Shown in pieces: positions 1-13,854 of a DNA stretch of 64,000 bases (positions are counted from its first letter, which is position 1; every line of letters begins with the position of its first letter). Below the pieces are notes generated by a model. That model saw only the letters and a program-made list of their open reading frames with translations. It was not told the DNA's origin and did no database searches. The position numbers and the translations under genes are program-made. The DNA is from Aspidiotus rigidus. Lineage: Eukaryota > Arthropoda > Insecta > Hemiptera > Diaspididae. The stretch is taken from contig JAVHKY010000056.1 in the NCBI GenBank assembly GCA_035079385.1, positions 930,001 to 994,000 of the forward strand. Direction: 5' to 3'.

Positions 1-450
1 GAAGATGGCTTGTCACGTGTTTTTACCTTTACGAAAGCCGTCTTGACACGGTGATGGGATGTCGTTAGATTCAAGAAACCAGAATAATCTTTTGTTGAGG
101 ACTTTTTGAAAGAGTTTATCTAGAACGGAGGTTGGGGCGATGGAGGGATTTTCAGGTTTCAGAATTGAGAGGCTGAGAGTAGGATGAAGTTGAAGAGGAC
201 GAGAAGAGAATGAAGGGAATCGGGGTGGAGGTTTTTGAGCGTGAAAGCGAGAATGTTGTCAGAGCCAGGGGTGGTTTTTTTGAGATTCTTTTAAATGGTA
301 GAGTCGAGTTCGGATGGGGAGAGAGGGAGATTGTACGGAAGGGGGGAGAAGTCCTTGGTGAAGGAGTAGGGGTGAGATTTGGCTTGAGATTTTAGATTGA
401 GGAAGTCGCTGTCTGAATCACTGACCATTGGGAAGCAAAGAGTTCGGAAA
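1..450 (-). mobile_element. Degraded LINE reverse transcriptase fragment (runs off left edge)
   Basis: Read on the minus strand, overlapping frames give stretches typical of the N-terminal part of a non-LTR retrotransposon RT. One is a K-T-T-P-G-S-D-N-I block (family pattern K..PG.D.I) near 275-240, followed by a leucine-rich segment ending in LFNFILL. Closer to the edge come a DKLFQK..NKRL.WFLE.N.I.P..Q.GFRKG pattern near 110-10. These match the fingers region of Jockey/I/R1-type LINEs. The pieces lie in different frames and are separated by stops, so the copy is dead. The element continues left of the window. The exact clade cannot be settled by eye. Confidence 0.6.
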
Positions 451-2819
451 TATCATGGGGGAGGAAAACGGTAGTTCAATCAGATTCGGATTTGGGATGG
501 GAGATAGTTACTCGCTAATTGCTTTATATCTCTTTACATAGAGGAATGGGAAGCAGGCTTACTGATACCCGCGACAAATAAGCTCCAAGACCGTTTTAAA
601 GAAACTTGACAGTTTAGAACCTGAGTACAGGACTGTAATAAAAAAAAAAATTGAATGAAGAAGAGTAACTACTTCTGGAAGGAGGAACCAATTTTTATGA
701 AGTATATAACTCCCTCCGGAAGAGAGCACTATACTTGTGGATGGGTATTTTTAGGAAGTCATTGGGAAAATATTCCTTACAAATTCACAAAACAATGTTT
801 ACTCGAGATTTTTCTAAAATTATGTTCAACTTTACTGGATTAAAAATTAGTGACATCATGAAATACAGTATATCTTTGCATGCCATCTCTTTTTGAAACT
901 GTTGCGAACGAAATTTTATACGTTAAAGAACACTATAAAATTTACTTTGTTAATACAATAGTGTCCGTAAACAATAATCTTAGTTTCAAAATTTTTGAAA
1001 CGGAAAATCCTTGAAACCAAGCAGTCTATGAATTAACAAAACTCGGGCAAATTATCTTCTCTCCTCTATCTTGTAGAGTTATACAAACACATTATCATGA
1101 AACCCAAACACTTTTAAATTGCAACAATATAGAAAGCAGTCCGGACGTCGACAACCCGTTCTACGCAACACTAAAATTTACGTGTACTTCATACTCTAAA
1201 TCACGGGTGATTTCTAAAGATACTAGACTCACTCAGTTTCAATCATCAAAAATTTCAAGAGATATTCCATTCCAAAATTGAAAATTGAGCCAAGTTCCAT
1301 GAAAAAATGAAGTTTCGTAGGTATTACAACGCTTAATACGTCTCTTTTTTCAAGGAGGATAATGGAGATTAAAAAAAAAAAAATTACTATCAGATTTCAC
1401 TGTATCAACTTGCGAGCAACATCTATCAGCAGTTTTTCTAGGCTTCGGAAACTTGAGGCGATGTTTGGAGAAACACCGTACTCGCAATCGTCTTCTTACG
1501 TTATCTTGAGATACTCGAGGTTAAATCAGATGCATCGGTCTGAAATCGGGCCATTTCTTCGTTATTTTACTGAACGTACCACTTCGTTCTAAACTTTCGG
1601 TCTATTAAAAAAGAATACAACCTGTGGAAATTGACAATCAAACCCAGGCCAATACATATTGTGCAGAATGGTCGGCCCAATTTATATAACGACGTTAGGA
1701 GACTACTGTACAGCGAACTTCTCATGTATCGTTAATTTCGCTAGATCCATTTAACCTCCTCCTACAGACTGCAACGGCCCACGTTTTCTTCTTTCTCGCA
1801 TTCATTTCATTATTTTTTATACTCGTATGCAAAATAAACTTGAAACCCGAGTTTATTAAAGCAATTATTTAGGAAAGATACTCTCGAAGACAATTCAATC
1901 AGCGCTATTTTCGAATTCAACTAAATCTAAAATTCTTCCTCGAGTAATTTATATAAGTAAACTGTATAGAGTGCGTGGCTTTCGGGAGAATAATTTACGT
2001 TTCCGTCAATTTTTTTTTTCCTTTTTAATTTTTCTCTACCACTCGCTAATTATATTGAAAAATACCTTCAACTATTCACCGGATATTTATATTTTAATTT
2101 AACAATTCAAAGTTTTATTACCCTTCGAGATGAATTTATGCACGTAGGAAATCAAAAAGCGCCGGTAAAACAAAAAGTGTAGGATTTGAGTACTAATAGG
2201 TCTGTCTCGCGATGAAGGAGTTGAGTTTGGAGTAGTACAAGAAATATAGAAAATGATTTCAAATGAAAGACATAGAATCGAAACGAAAATTCATGATGAG
2301 CTTCTGACTTAACAACTCGGTGAAAACGTTAGTCTAGGATAGAGACTAAGGAGCATAAGGAGTAAGAGTCGAGAATGAGAAAACCTCAATTAATCAGATT
2401 TGGCCATTTGATCTAGGGTCGATGCAATAGACTTAAGAAAGCAGGTACAAGGAAAAGTATTCTAATATTGAGTTGTCGTGAAGGCAGTCAATATGTGAGA
2501 AAAGGTAGAAAATGGAGTCAGTAAGGCATTTGAAGCTGATATGTGGGTGTAAAAGAATGATTTATTAGACGTTCAAATTCTATTTGAAAGGAAGTTCAAG
2601 AAATTATTTCTTTGAATCAATTCTTCCCGCTAAATTACCGAACACTTGAAATTGAAATAATTGATGATGCAAATTGTAGAGGACATTCTTTCTAAGTTGA
2701 TTATAGGGCTTTGTTATTTTGTAAAGTTGTGTGCATGAAACTAGGATTAAAGGCTGGTAATAATTATTGGTGTCGTTTGGAGAGGTAGTTGAAAGATTAA
2801 AAATTTTGGTGGAGAGAAA
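451..2819. other. AT-rich stretch, nothing recognised
   Basis: Only short open frames without similarity, start context or splice support are visible. There are A/T homopolymer runs but no clear repeat structure. Confidence 0.6.
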
Positions 2820-3130
2820 AAAATTTTTAACGTGCAGTCGACCACATCACGCTCCAGAAAAAAAGAGACATAGGTACTCGTACATTTTGAAAAGAATGGA
2901 TTTTGATACTTTGAAGTGATTTAGTTGACTGAGGAGGGGTCCTCATGATTCGAAAAGAAGAACATATGATACCATAGGTTGACAATATACATGGAGACGG
3001 TGTTTTCTGAATGAGGACAGTGAATAAGAAGCCTTGCACTTCTGTTTCAGGTCCTGATTTGGAGCCGTCGACAAAATATAGGTCATGCTTGGGAAATCCT
3101 GTAATACAGCAATACTTTTAGTATACATTG
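2820..3130 (-). pseudogene. Possible LINE RNase H relic
   Basis: On the minus strand near 3095-3040 a frame reads H-D-L-Y-F-V-D-G-S-K-S-G. This resembles the first catalytic Asp motif (YTDGSK.G) of the RNase H domain found in I-type LINE ORF2 proteins. The frame shifts and breaks downstream, and no other RNase H motif is convincing. It could be the tail of an old I-type element, or chance. Confidence 0.22.
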
Positions 3131-6009
3131 TGATAAGACCTTGTAAAATTTACAAAAGCCAACTTGATATTTGAGAAATGAGTACCCGCAAAGTATTATC
3201 AGGTTTAATAGTGAGGGTTTGTAGTCTGAGGAAAGATTTGAGAGAAAGAAAATTAGATTAATTGATCTTCTCGATTGTAAATGGTTCGTAAAGATAAAGA
3301 CACTCGACAGTTTATTGTGTAAATTGGTAGTTAAAAGCATTGGGCAGTGGTGGCAAGAAGATTAGTGGCTAGGGCTAGAAAGGATTCTGTTTCTCCAGCA
3401 CAAAGGCCGCAGAGCGAATCCAAGGACGATACGTGTCGTGAGCGGTCAAATTTGAAACTACTCTCTCGCTTCTTCTTTCAGATACCAAGTCTACTTAGTT
3501 TTGGGTGTGAGAATAGGGGTGACGTGGAACGAGGTGAAGACTTCTCTAGATGTTTCTGATTTTATTACACCTAATCACCTAGAATTTTTTAACTATGTAT
3601 CGAAGCAATCCGGGCTGCGAAAGAATTTAACTTTGATACATTTATCAATCAAAATACATCATTTAGTTTCTTTGCTCATGAAGCCCCGTCTAATCTTTAT
3701 TTTGCTCAGACCATGCAAGTTTTCTTAAGGCCGAAATTTCCAAAACTCGCCACTTCCGTGTAATCGTGAGTGGAAGCTTGGAACTGTACCTATTTGAAGT
3801 GGGGACTTGGTCTGTTTTTTTTTTCTTCAAACGTCCGCCCGACGATGATTTTTGACCTTGACCGAATCAAGGACTTGTAAAAAGTATCGAATTTCCAGCT
3901 ATAGATGAAAGAAAAGAAACTCGAATTTCGACTTTTAATTTCATATCAAAAGAAAATTCAAACAAATTCGTATCGTGGAACAAGTCCTCTGCATTCCTCG
4001 TTCAACTTCGTTACAGGAGCCTCATGTTTTTCTAACTCCGCAATCGATCGTACACGATTGAGTACTATAATACACACATCATGTTCTCCTAGTGTCAGTT
4101 TCTGATATTATAGGGGAAGAAGATCAAAATTTTTCCAAATTCTACCGGACACAGGACAGTAAATACTCGTCTTTTGTTGCCAAATTTTGTCCTACTGAAT
4201 GGGATTCTTCGTTGAAATAGTGGTTCAGTCTCATTCATAGAGAGTTGATCGAAGGATATACGTCAAGTTCGTTCGGCAAAAGTAAAATTCTTATAGATTT
4301 CTTCTCTAAAATCTCCTCAGATATTTTCATGACCTTGATAAATAAGTAATTTCATGAAAACCACCTCGAATCTTAGTCCGGTTTTTAAAATTATGACCTA
4401 AATACAACGATTAAGACAGATGATATAAATTAACGTTTAACTTTAAAAGCAGAAAATTTCTCAATTATTTCACCTCGTTCCTGTTCTAAATTAATGCAAC
4501 GATACAAAAGCAAATTCAAATCCAAAACCCTCAGAATTTTCCCAGGTCTATTCTTTTGAACTCATCCGAATATTCTTCGAGACCTTTGTCTTGAGGTGAC
4601 GTTCGGTTTCTTCTCCAGATAGGGACAATCTTCTTCAACTTTTTGCCAAGCTCAAGCCTCATAAATAATCTAAGCAATATCTTAAGAGAACTATAGCGAG
4701 GAAGGAGAACACATATTTTACTGGTTACCTGAAGCTTGCGTTTCAAGATCGACTATAGATGATATTTAACGAACATGAGAGAGCAATCACACAATATCCA
4801 AATTGATAAATCAGCGATTGAGCACCGACTCTGATTTGTCATCGATTTTCATATTTTTTCAACACTTGATGTGCATTGGGCATGATTGCTTTATAAGAAT
4901 TTTCTTACCGTTGTAGTTCCCATTCGTTTCAACAGTTGTAAAATTCAGTTAGTATATTAATACTCTAGATTAAAATTTTGAAAAGGTGACTCAGCCTTCG
5001 CTCATTAGAAATTTCGTCTTGTCCTGGTAATAATTATCGTACGAACAAGTTTTACCTGCCTTATCGTTTTTATTTTACATCCTCGAAAACGACTTATGCT
5101 GTAAAAACCTATACAAAACTTGGAAGGAAAGTAACATTTCATGTATAGCAAACATTGTAATAATTTGATCAGCGGGAGGTAATGGTGTCGTATGTTTATT
5201 TCTTTTGCTTTACACTAATGTATACACTCTCAAGAATTTAATAAATTTGTACACTAAATACCATGATAGCATAATACGAGTGCGAATATTGGTACTCTCT
5301 CGGCGTATTTACCAAAAATAATGATAAAATAACAATACTGCGCTGACGAGTCGTTGACCCGCTTCTTCCTGGCAATTCTTCTCGTTTCGAATTATAAAAT
5401 TAATTTAATTGTCGCGAGTAGCCGTTATAATCATTCTTTTTGACGTACCGATACCAGATCTTGAAAAGAAAGAATCGGTATATAACGATCTTATATCAAT
5501 TAGCCGACACCCGCAGCACACATTTTTGGTAGGCTTACTTTTGTACGTGCGTTCAGAATTAATTATGCGAGTAATTAAGCCGCTGATAATTTTTCCAAAA
5601 ATGGAAAAAGAAGAAAAAAAATATCAAACACACAAATTAAGAAAAAGAAAGAAGAAAACGCCGACAACTGATTATGATGTGCGCTATACTCTAGCGGTAA
5701 ATCTTCGTCATACGAGTGTAAGCCTGTATCAAAGCGAACGTGTACTCCTCTATAGAAAAATATTACCGAAGTTTGGTTTCACAAGATGCAATAATGAAAA
5801 ATATGTAATAGAACGCAGGTCTTGATGACTTTTCAACAAACAGAAGAGCTAAAAGAAGTGAAGTACACGCACGTATAAATTTACAGTATATTTCGCGACT
5901 AATTTCGTACCGGCTGGCGATACATCATCAGCGAAAAACTGACGAAAAGAACTAAAGCTGAAACGTACTCGTAGGTACAGAACAAGAGTACAAAGAAGTA
6001 GAACGCGAG
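3131..6009. other. AT-rich stretch, nothing recognised
   Basis: No coding homology, inverted-repeat element or RNA gene could be supported here. The 139-codon open frame at 5409-5825 begins at TTG, is lysine- and arginine-rich from AT-rich DNA, and has no supporting signal. Confidence 0.55.
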
Positions 6010-7960
6010 ATATTAAATGCTATTCGTAAGAATAAAATCGCTGAAGCTGTTGAAAAGAGTTCGATTCATGCCCTTTAATGTGCTGGCGGGATCCTTCCGG
6101 CGAGCAGATACAGTCTCGAATTCCTCCAGACGATCAAGTAATCTTCCTTTAGGGGCTGAATGTAGGGTAGTGACTTCTACCGCATCGAAACCGTGAGCCG
6201 AATCTAAACAATGTTCAGCCGTCGCAGATTTTTGAGGATGATTGAGTCCGTCAGCTTTACGTTGCTCCTTGAGACGCTTCGCCATATAGAACAGCCGGAT
6301 CGGCCAATGTAGAAGGTGCCACACTTGCAAACTAATTTGTAGACTCCACAAAGTTGGAGAGAGAGGATCGTTTCCTTGAAATTGGAGAGGTGGTTGAAAG
6401 ACAACATCAAGTAGAACACTACCTTCTAATTGAAACGTGCAAGCATATGTGCACGATAAGATGTAGGTAAGGAAGGCGAGTCCATAAAGTGCAACGGTGA
6501 GGAGGGGAGTTGCCACAGGACTTCCTGTTGATCAGTAGATTATACTCGTACTGCTTGCTGCGGATAATCTTCCGGACATCGATCGATAAAGAGTTGAATT
6601 TTGCGAGAAAAGGTTTGTACATAACGTCAATACAGAAAGTCCATTTATTTTTCTTTTCTTTACCCTCCTGTGTATACTTTCTCTCTCAGCCAACTAAATC
6701 AAATTTGAGACATTCTCTTCAAACGCTATTCGTCAGTTTTCAAAAAATCTAATCTAAGAAAAGAATTCGAAGGCTTTCTTAGAATTCAGATTCTTGAAGA
6801 TCAACATTGATTCCATTAGAACGGAATTCAAACATTCACCTATCTTCGTATCGCTCACTTCTCTCCATGGCAGTGGAGGATCCACGGGGGAAGGGATAAT
6901 GAGGATACCCCTCCCCCCCCCCAAATCTCGTATTTGTAGCAAAAAAAAAGGTAATGATGGTTTTGACAAAGAGAAATTTTAAGAGACTACCTATGTCCAA
7001 TTTTGTTTTGCAAATATCCCTTCCAAAGTAGCGTGCTGGATCGGCCCCTGCATGGCTGACCGAATTTTAAAATAATCCACTCGATTTCGCTAATGGCCCA
7101 AACAATGCTACGAACAGATGACTCAAAAGGAGTATTATTTTTTCACCCATCAATAAAACTAACCAATCACTGTTTTGAGAAATTTCTCCTCCTTTTCACG
7201 ACTGAGCTAAATGCTATTTACTCTTGTCTTTCTCATCTCAAACTTCTATTGTCAACTGATTCCCTTTCATCTCTTCTGGCACATTCTAGCATAAGAACTG
7301 TGGAGTTTCTCTTATCTGCTCGCAGTATCAATATTTCTTTATCATCCCTCAGAAATTTCTTCATCTGTTCAAAATCTTCGTTTGAAAAAACTGCTAGACT
7401 TCTTACCTCTTTTTTTCTCTGAGCTTTGCACATCCGCTTTAGATGATGGACCAGTTTCTGTCGAGTAGTATAGATTTATTTTCATCGGAAGATTTGGCAG
7501 TTCCAAACACCTGCTCCACACTTGTGATCATCATTTCTACAGGTATTTTGGGAGGCGGGCAAGCAAACTTTGGCCCCAGTTTCAAAACCTTCTCAACCTC
7601 CTTCGGTACTGGAATATCCGTGGAGTTTATTAACCAATAATTACAGTCATTCAGTGCTTTGTGGAAGTTTTCAACCGAGTGTCCAACAAGATTGGAGAGT
7701 TTTCTCTCGTGGGTCTTTCTAGCCTTCCTGGTCTCTCTGATGACAATTTTCCTCAACTAATTGTAGCACATTCCTTGAACATATCTTGTTCCCGGACTGT
7801 TTCGTGGACCTGGTGCCATAATAGTTTTTGATCTCCTCGCAATGCAAACCATTGTTTGTACTTCTGGCCAATCTCAACCAACTGTACCTTCGAGCTAATA
7901 GCCAATGTTCGATAAAATAGAACATCTTTTAATTTTTTCAATCATGGTCTGAATGGATCG
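6010..7960 (-). mobile_element. Penelope-like element relic (PLE copy A), RT core missing
   Basis: Minus-strand frames give both ends of a PLE polyprotein. At about 7756-7233 lies the N-terminal region, with a conserved pattern around LKLGPKFACPPPKIP and then ILILRADKRNSTVLM, the PLE signature before RT motif 1 (usually RADKGN.TV). At about 6419-6340 comes the GIY-YIG endonuclease (GVYKLVCKCGTFYIGRSG). In a third frame, at about 6245-6015, lies the C-terminal tail with HGFDAVEVTTLH and GRLLDRLEEFE. The catalytic RT motifs expected between (RP..S..SPTY, YVDD) are not visible in 6620-7230, so an internal deletion or heavy decay is likely. Multiple frameshifts and stops make it a dead copy. The order of parts agrees with the minus strand. 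Confidence 0.8.
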
Positions 7961-10900
7961 CTTCCGTCCTACACACCACCAATAGTGTGGACCACACGTT
8001 CTAGAAGAGTACGTATACTTGTTTTGGATGCACGTGGTTTTCTTCACACTGTTTTAAAAACTCTATAGAAGCACGCACATTCACCATTTTTGTGTCTGTT
8101 ATTACACATTTTCTTAAGAGATTACGAGTATTCTACAAAGCAGTTTCAAAAAGCCGAACTTCTGTGTTAATTTTACTCCATACCTAAAAACATATCTATA
8201 ATTCAATGTTGTTCCGTGAGGGAGCAAATTTGTAGACTCGGGTTGTACGCCACAAAGTACTTATCATTACATCAATCTCTAGGGTGAAGCTTGGCGTCCT
8301 CACAGATCATCATCGGTGAACTGCTCCAAGGTATCTCTCAAACAGACCATCTACTCATCCTCCTCACTTACTCAACTTATTGCATTAATAAAGGAAACAT
8401 TTTTGTTGACGTCACAGGTCCAGCGGCAGAGTAAATTTTCCATCTCCATTAATCCACACGATAACTATTACTTAATAAGGTTTTAAAAGTTTCCTCTCTA
8501 GTATGTTCCAAGAAACAAATACTTCCTCACAGTGGAATACTTGAGCGGATACAAGGAGCTATGAATAGATGAGCCTGTATGTGATTGAGAGCACGAAAGA
8601 GGAAGCACTCGGTATGGTTGGTACTGGTGATACGATGCTACAAACTAGTAGAGCGGGACGTATAGCCTGCTTGAAAGTTCGTTTGTTTTTTTTTTTAGAT
8701 TCCAAGTCCAATACGCACTTTGTATACACGAAAAAATATTCATGTCGAGTTAAACAATAGCATGTAGAGCACACGAACGAGTTGAGAAAAATTGCACATA
8801 CGTAACCAATGCTTATAATATACAATATTATAAATATGTACAAATGTTTAGAAAGCGAATAAAAAATTACTACACCTTTTTTTAGCAGACGGGCCATAAA
8901 TATAACTTAAATTCGGGCTTGAACGCGATGTATACGAAATAAGAAAATGGAGCGTAAAGCGATATCGTCTAATTTTCGTACAACAACTTCTCGAGAATAT
9001 TTTACTCTTATATCAGTACCTATAAATAAATAAAAAAGAGTGAGCGATGTCGCGCCAACGAATGTAAAAAAGGCTACCCGGAGAAAAGAAAGTCCAGCTC
9101 ATTCTCGTTAACAGATAGACGAGCATTTTCTCGGGTCCGAACCTTTAGACTGAGTCGTCAATCCCACTTTTACGGTTCAGCGAACGGTCAAGAAGTTGTT
9201 TCGACTACGTTCATAAAATGATCCCCTGGAAGAGATTGATATTATACGAGTCTCTCTCTCACATGTGAGGATTTTCCCGCATTCGCGTTAAATGGACTCT
9301 CTTATAAGTCATGCGAACCAGCGAAAGAGTCTCATCCAAAATCAACTCGTACGGAAAATAACTTTCCTTTTTATTTTCTTATTTTTTCTTCCTCCCTCCG
9401 CCTCGCTATCAGTCGCTCGGTCGTCAAATTGATGACCATGTAAATAGGCGGACCGGATTTTCGGTGTATAACGGAAGCGTACACATACACATAGAACTCT
9501 TCGATCTCGGCGGCGGCGTCGTCGCATCAGCAGAACAGAAAAGAGGAAAAAAAATCGCGAACGCGTATATTTACATTTTAAATAAGTATTCGACACTTTG
9601 TCGGTTCTATAATTAAAAGCGATTCTTTGGAAATTCGTACAGATTTTTTTTTTAATGTCCATCAAACTTTGTATATTATACCATACATTCGGGCAAAGAA
9701 GAAGAAAAATTAACATATAAAATCTTAGAGAACGAGAAAAAAATATATAAAAATCGCTCTTCAGAACAAATTAAATAATTTATCCCGCGCACCGCGCATA
9801 GGACGACCCCGCGAGAGTCGAGAATCTGATTTTGTCGGTCGATAACGCGAATCATAATACCATCGTATTATATTGTGGCGATTAAAAATGTTACGCCAGG
9901 AAAACATTTTCTTTCGATGCCCATTCGTTCGAAGACTCCAATATACTATGTAGCAACTCTCGAGGAAAAAAAAAATCTTATCAACAGGTTTTTATTCGCG
10001 TAATTAGCCATTTTTCGGCGAACACTTCCAGAATTTTGTTTTACTTAGAAAGAAAATTGAAAAAACGACGCAAAATAAATAAAGATTACGAGGTCACAGA
10101 GCTCTGAAAAATTTTTCAAAATTATCGCGTCAGACGTGTCTCATCAGTCTGTTCACACTCAAACAGAAGAATACAGAAAAACGAGCCAACTATTCAAACG
10201 CTGAGTATAGGTACGAAAGATTTTTAATCAGGATATTCGACATTTAAATTCAATTAAGAATTTGGTTTAACTCAAAATTTCAAGCATAAATTTCAAACAC
10301 TTGATACTGTAATCAGTTGAAAATTTTTATATTCGAGAATAGGTAATTTTAATCTATCAATTCGGCGCGGACGTTTTGGCGCCATTCAGTTTGGCACCTT
10401 GAAGAAAGTGATCACATGGAAGCGCGAGGTTTTTATAAATCGTCAAAATTTTAAATTTCGAATTCTCAAATTTGTAAGTCATGGCCTAAATATACTCAAG
10501 CGGGTTCCTAGGCTCGAAAGCAGGCCTTGACTCAATTTAGGGACCTGATAGAGAAATTTTCAGCTATAAACCTCTATAGAGGTTGGCTCAGGAAAAGGTT
10601 GAGCTCTGAACCTTTAAACTGAGTCTCAACATTCGGACATGAAAGCTAGACTAACCTAAGCAAAGCTCAGAGGAGGATGTAATTAGGACTCGCTTTCTCA
10701 CTGTGAACTAGATTCAAGCATGCTTAATTGATAGTCAAGAAAAAATTCAAGCTTGACGTCATCAATTCACTTAGTTCTTAAGAAGAAGATACGAGGAGGA
10801 ATTTGAAAAAATTGGAGCCGAACATTATATGCAATCCCTAAAGACGAGAAATGTACAACACAGGAGAATATGACGTCATCGAAAGATGATTTTTTATTTC

Positions 10901-11374
10901 AATCCTCATAGAAGAGGGGCTCAAAAAAATCAAGGCGCCATAAGAAAAAACTACCCTTAAAATAGTAAAAAAAAGGGATTTTTTTAAAAACATGGTTTAT
11001 TATACTTCGACTATCTCATTACAGTACATGATGTAGATTTTTAGAAATATGCCTCGAATGTTGTAAATAAGGTCTAAATCAATAGGTTTGCAGTTTGGGA
11101 TACATTGGTTAATTCAAAACAATAATCTAGGCCGATTAAGGCGGCGATTATCTAGTGTGCTCTAGTAGTATGATTGCTCTACTGTTGGGGTGTGCGTGGA
11201 GGCGTTTTTCGTATTTGTCACACATCTGCGATATGAGGGAAGGTCGGCGTTCCTTTTGTGAAACTTCAGATTTTCAATCTATAATAAAGGAAATTTAATG
11301 TAATTTATTCAAGTTCGCCAGCAATTTGTACTAAACCGATCGGGCTGATTGTTTTCTCTAATGAAAGCTTTTTA
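7961..11374. other. AT-rich stretch; two CRE-like octamers
   Basis: No gene or element recognised. Palindromic TGACGTCA octamers occur at 8407-8414, 10754-10761 and 10871-10878. A perfect 16-bp palindrome (AACCTCTATAGAGGTT) lies near 10568. Nothing else stands out. Confidence 0.5.
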
Positions 11375-11609
11375 CTCATGAGTAGAGCCCGGATTTTTTG
11401 GTATTTATAATTTAATTTTCGGTACTAAAACTTTGATTTTCGGTATTATTCGGTATTTAGAAAATAATGACCATTTTTTACATGATTTTGCGTAAATATT
11501 GGTATATTTTAGACAAATTGATGGCCAGTTTTCGGTAAAAATGATGCTTTCGGTATTTATAATCTACGTTTTCGGTATTTTACCGAAAAATCCGGGCTCT
11601 GCTCATGAG
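11375..11609. mobile_element. hAT-type MITE with 8-bp target-site duplication
   Basis: The 219-bp element at 11383-11601 is bounded by perfect direct repeats CTCATGAG (11375-11382 and 11602-11609), an 8-bp duplication as made by hAT transposases. The ends form terminal inverted repeats starting T/CAGAGCCCGGATTTTT, fitting the hAT consensus T/CAG.G. The interior has no coding capacity but repeats the motif TTCGGTATTT several times in both halves. That looks like subterminal transposase-binding repeats. It is a non-autonomous element that depends on a hAT transposase elsewhere. Confidence 0.85.
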
Positions 11610-12724
11610 CCTTCACTTATTGACTAACTCATCTATCGAAATGTTATTTTGCCGTGTACACTTCTTAAAGGAATATTTCTGCGTTGAAATTGAAGGCCTT
11701 ATCTGAGTTCGTCAGCGACTTCTGTACTGGATGGATCGGTCTGGTTCATTTTTCAAATGGAAGCTCATCACTCATAAGTATTCCAAACTCATCCCAAACT
11801 CTACTTTCAAGAAATACCCAAATATCAAAACGTTATTTCGTGCTTATGTACATTCCTCACGATAATGTTTAGGGGAACAAAATTGAAGGAACTCTTTGTA
11901 GACAAGTTAGGTAAAGAGGCAAATAAACAAAGGGAAAACCCCAGTTGACTACAATCAATACAAATTATATATATGGAGACGTGATTACGCTAAGCAGAAA
12001 TTGGATAAAATCCTCCTCATATAGTATTTCCCTTCTTTAAAATATTTCCAAAAAATCTATCTTTGTGGCTAAAACATTTACAAAACGTCAACACAGTTTT
12101 TTGAGGACGAGATTCTTAATTCGTTGTTTCTTACACTTAGACCGCCCTGAAATTTAAAAAAAAATCCGCTTTTAGTCCCCAAAATATTTCTGTTTACTTT
12201 TTTTGGGCACTTATAGCCTGTACTGAAGCAAGATGGCGCCAAATTGCTATGCTGTGCTGCAGCATAAAATCGTTTGCTATGACTTTTTATTCACGATGTC
12301 GATTTTATTAATGGCATTTTATTGAATTTGTACGCACCTTTTTGTCTGATATGCCGCGCATTAATTCAAAAATATTCTGCTTTTGACGTGGTCAACGTGT
12401 CAGTTGTCAGTAAAAACGTCACCAACAGTACAATTATAAGACGAAGATCTCACAAGGAAAATATTCACTCCTTATTTCAACATGAAACGTGCGAAATTCG
12501 TCAGCTGTGATAGTGTGAGAGTAAATTCTATATTTACACAATCAATCATTAATGCGCAAACATCGTCTCACCTACTTTCGATTTAAAAACTACGGAAGGG
12601 AGAAAAAAACATTCAGAGAACATGTAAAAAAATACCAGTCACGTTTTTGTTTCGTACTACGAAGTACGTCATCGCTGTGCTTCTAAAAGTTAGATGTGAA
12701 GAGTAGTTTCGGCCTCGGAAGTTC
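11610..12724. other. No feature recognised
   Basis: AT-rich sequence with short unsupported frames only. Confidence 0.5.
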
Positions 12725-12970
12725 CTACCATGGCTCAGATTCGTATTTATTCAGTCGAAGTCGTTTTGATCTACATGCCGCGTTTAGATGTACGTTGATG
12801 GCATTTCGAAAAATATGAATAAAGATATCGACTGAAGATAGGTTAAGTAAGAATAAATGCCTCGCATTCTCAGGAAGCCTTTGCCCGTCATAAACCTTAC
12901 GATAATACTCCGTGATTGCATTAATACCCTCACTGACAGTATCTAAGTCGAAATTTCCATTCTCGTACAT
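12725..12970 (-). CDS. Candidate small coding exon, unidentified
   Basis: An ATG-initiated minus-strand frame of 81 codons has protein-like composition: alternating hydrophobic and charged residues, no low-complexity tract, and segments such as AITEYYRKVYDGQRLPENAR. It ends in a TAG that overlaps a possible splice donor (ATG|GTAGGA). A pyrimidine-rich acceptor-like CTCCCTTCCGTAG lies about 130 bases further along on the minus strand, but joining the two soon meets a stop. No acceptor is obvious upstream. I do not recognise a family. It could be an exon of an undetected gene, an exapted relic, or chance. Confidence 0.22.
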   Translation of the reverse strand: MYENGNFDLDTVSEGINAITEYYRKVYDGQRLPENARHLFLLNLSSVDIFIHIFRNAINVHLNAACRSKRLRLNKYESEPW

Positions 12971-13854
12971 TTCTTCCAGGTCGCGCGATTAGAAATTTTT
13001 ACTTTTATGCACAAAACAGAATTCCTTTGTGGTAATAAAAATATGTAGACGCAAAATTTTACTACCGTCAGAATTCTTTCAAGCGTAGCTCTTTTCTCAT
13101 ATTGTATAGGATCGAGCCTAAATTCGTCTCATTCAGTTGAAGTTACAAAGTATGTAGGCTCGTTATAAGACTTACTAATGTTACACTACTTAAATGAGTG
13201 TTTTTTTCTTTCTTTCTTTCTTTTCGAGAATCTACCATTGCGCACAAAATTTCTTTCACGTATGAAAAATTAACATTTAAATTACTCTCCATAAAGTGTA
13301 GTGAACTATAATGAAATATAAGCGCGCTCAGTGTCCATACATCAAAGCAGGTCGATTTTAAAGCGATCTGTTTCTTTTATAATACATTATTATGTGTAAT
13401 GAACTCGACGGATATAATTAGATAAAATACTTGCGGTTTTAATTTGTGTAATTCGCAACAAAATAAAATATACGCGAAATTAATTTCGGGCGATAAAAGA
13501 GGTCTTGCGCGCATATTCCGAAACGAGAAGCACCTTAAACAATGTTATTCGAAGTGTTTGAGCGCAGTGACTTCTAAACAAAGCTTACTCATAGAGGTTT
13601 TTTTAATACGTTCCTGTCATAAGCTAAGACCTTTGAAAAAGATTATCCATCAAAGTACACGTTTCTTAACTGATGATTCAATTATTTCCTTTAGAAAATA
13701 GATATTCGATTGGGACGAAAGAACACGATGAAGAAATACCCAAGTTTAGAGCTTCCCGATCTGGAATTCGTTTCCGTAAAAAAACTGGAGGGTTTGGCGG
13801 CACTTTTCCGACAGCGTTTTACCGACACGACATTTTCCCGACACGACGCAGTCG
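12971..13854. other. No gene; possible degraded repeat at right end
   Basis: AT-rich. Near 13800-13850 a CCGACA.G/CCCGACACGAC motif is repeated three times just before PLE sequence begins. This may mark the insertion junction or an older repeat. Confidence 0.4.

Noticed and set aside
5409..5825. 138-codon open frame
   Set aside because: Starts at TTG with no homology. The Lys/Arg-rich part reflects A-rich DNA.
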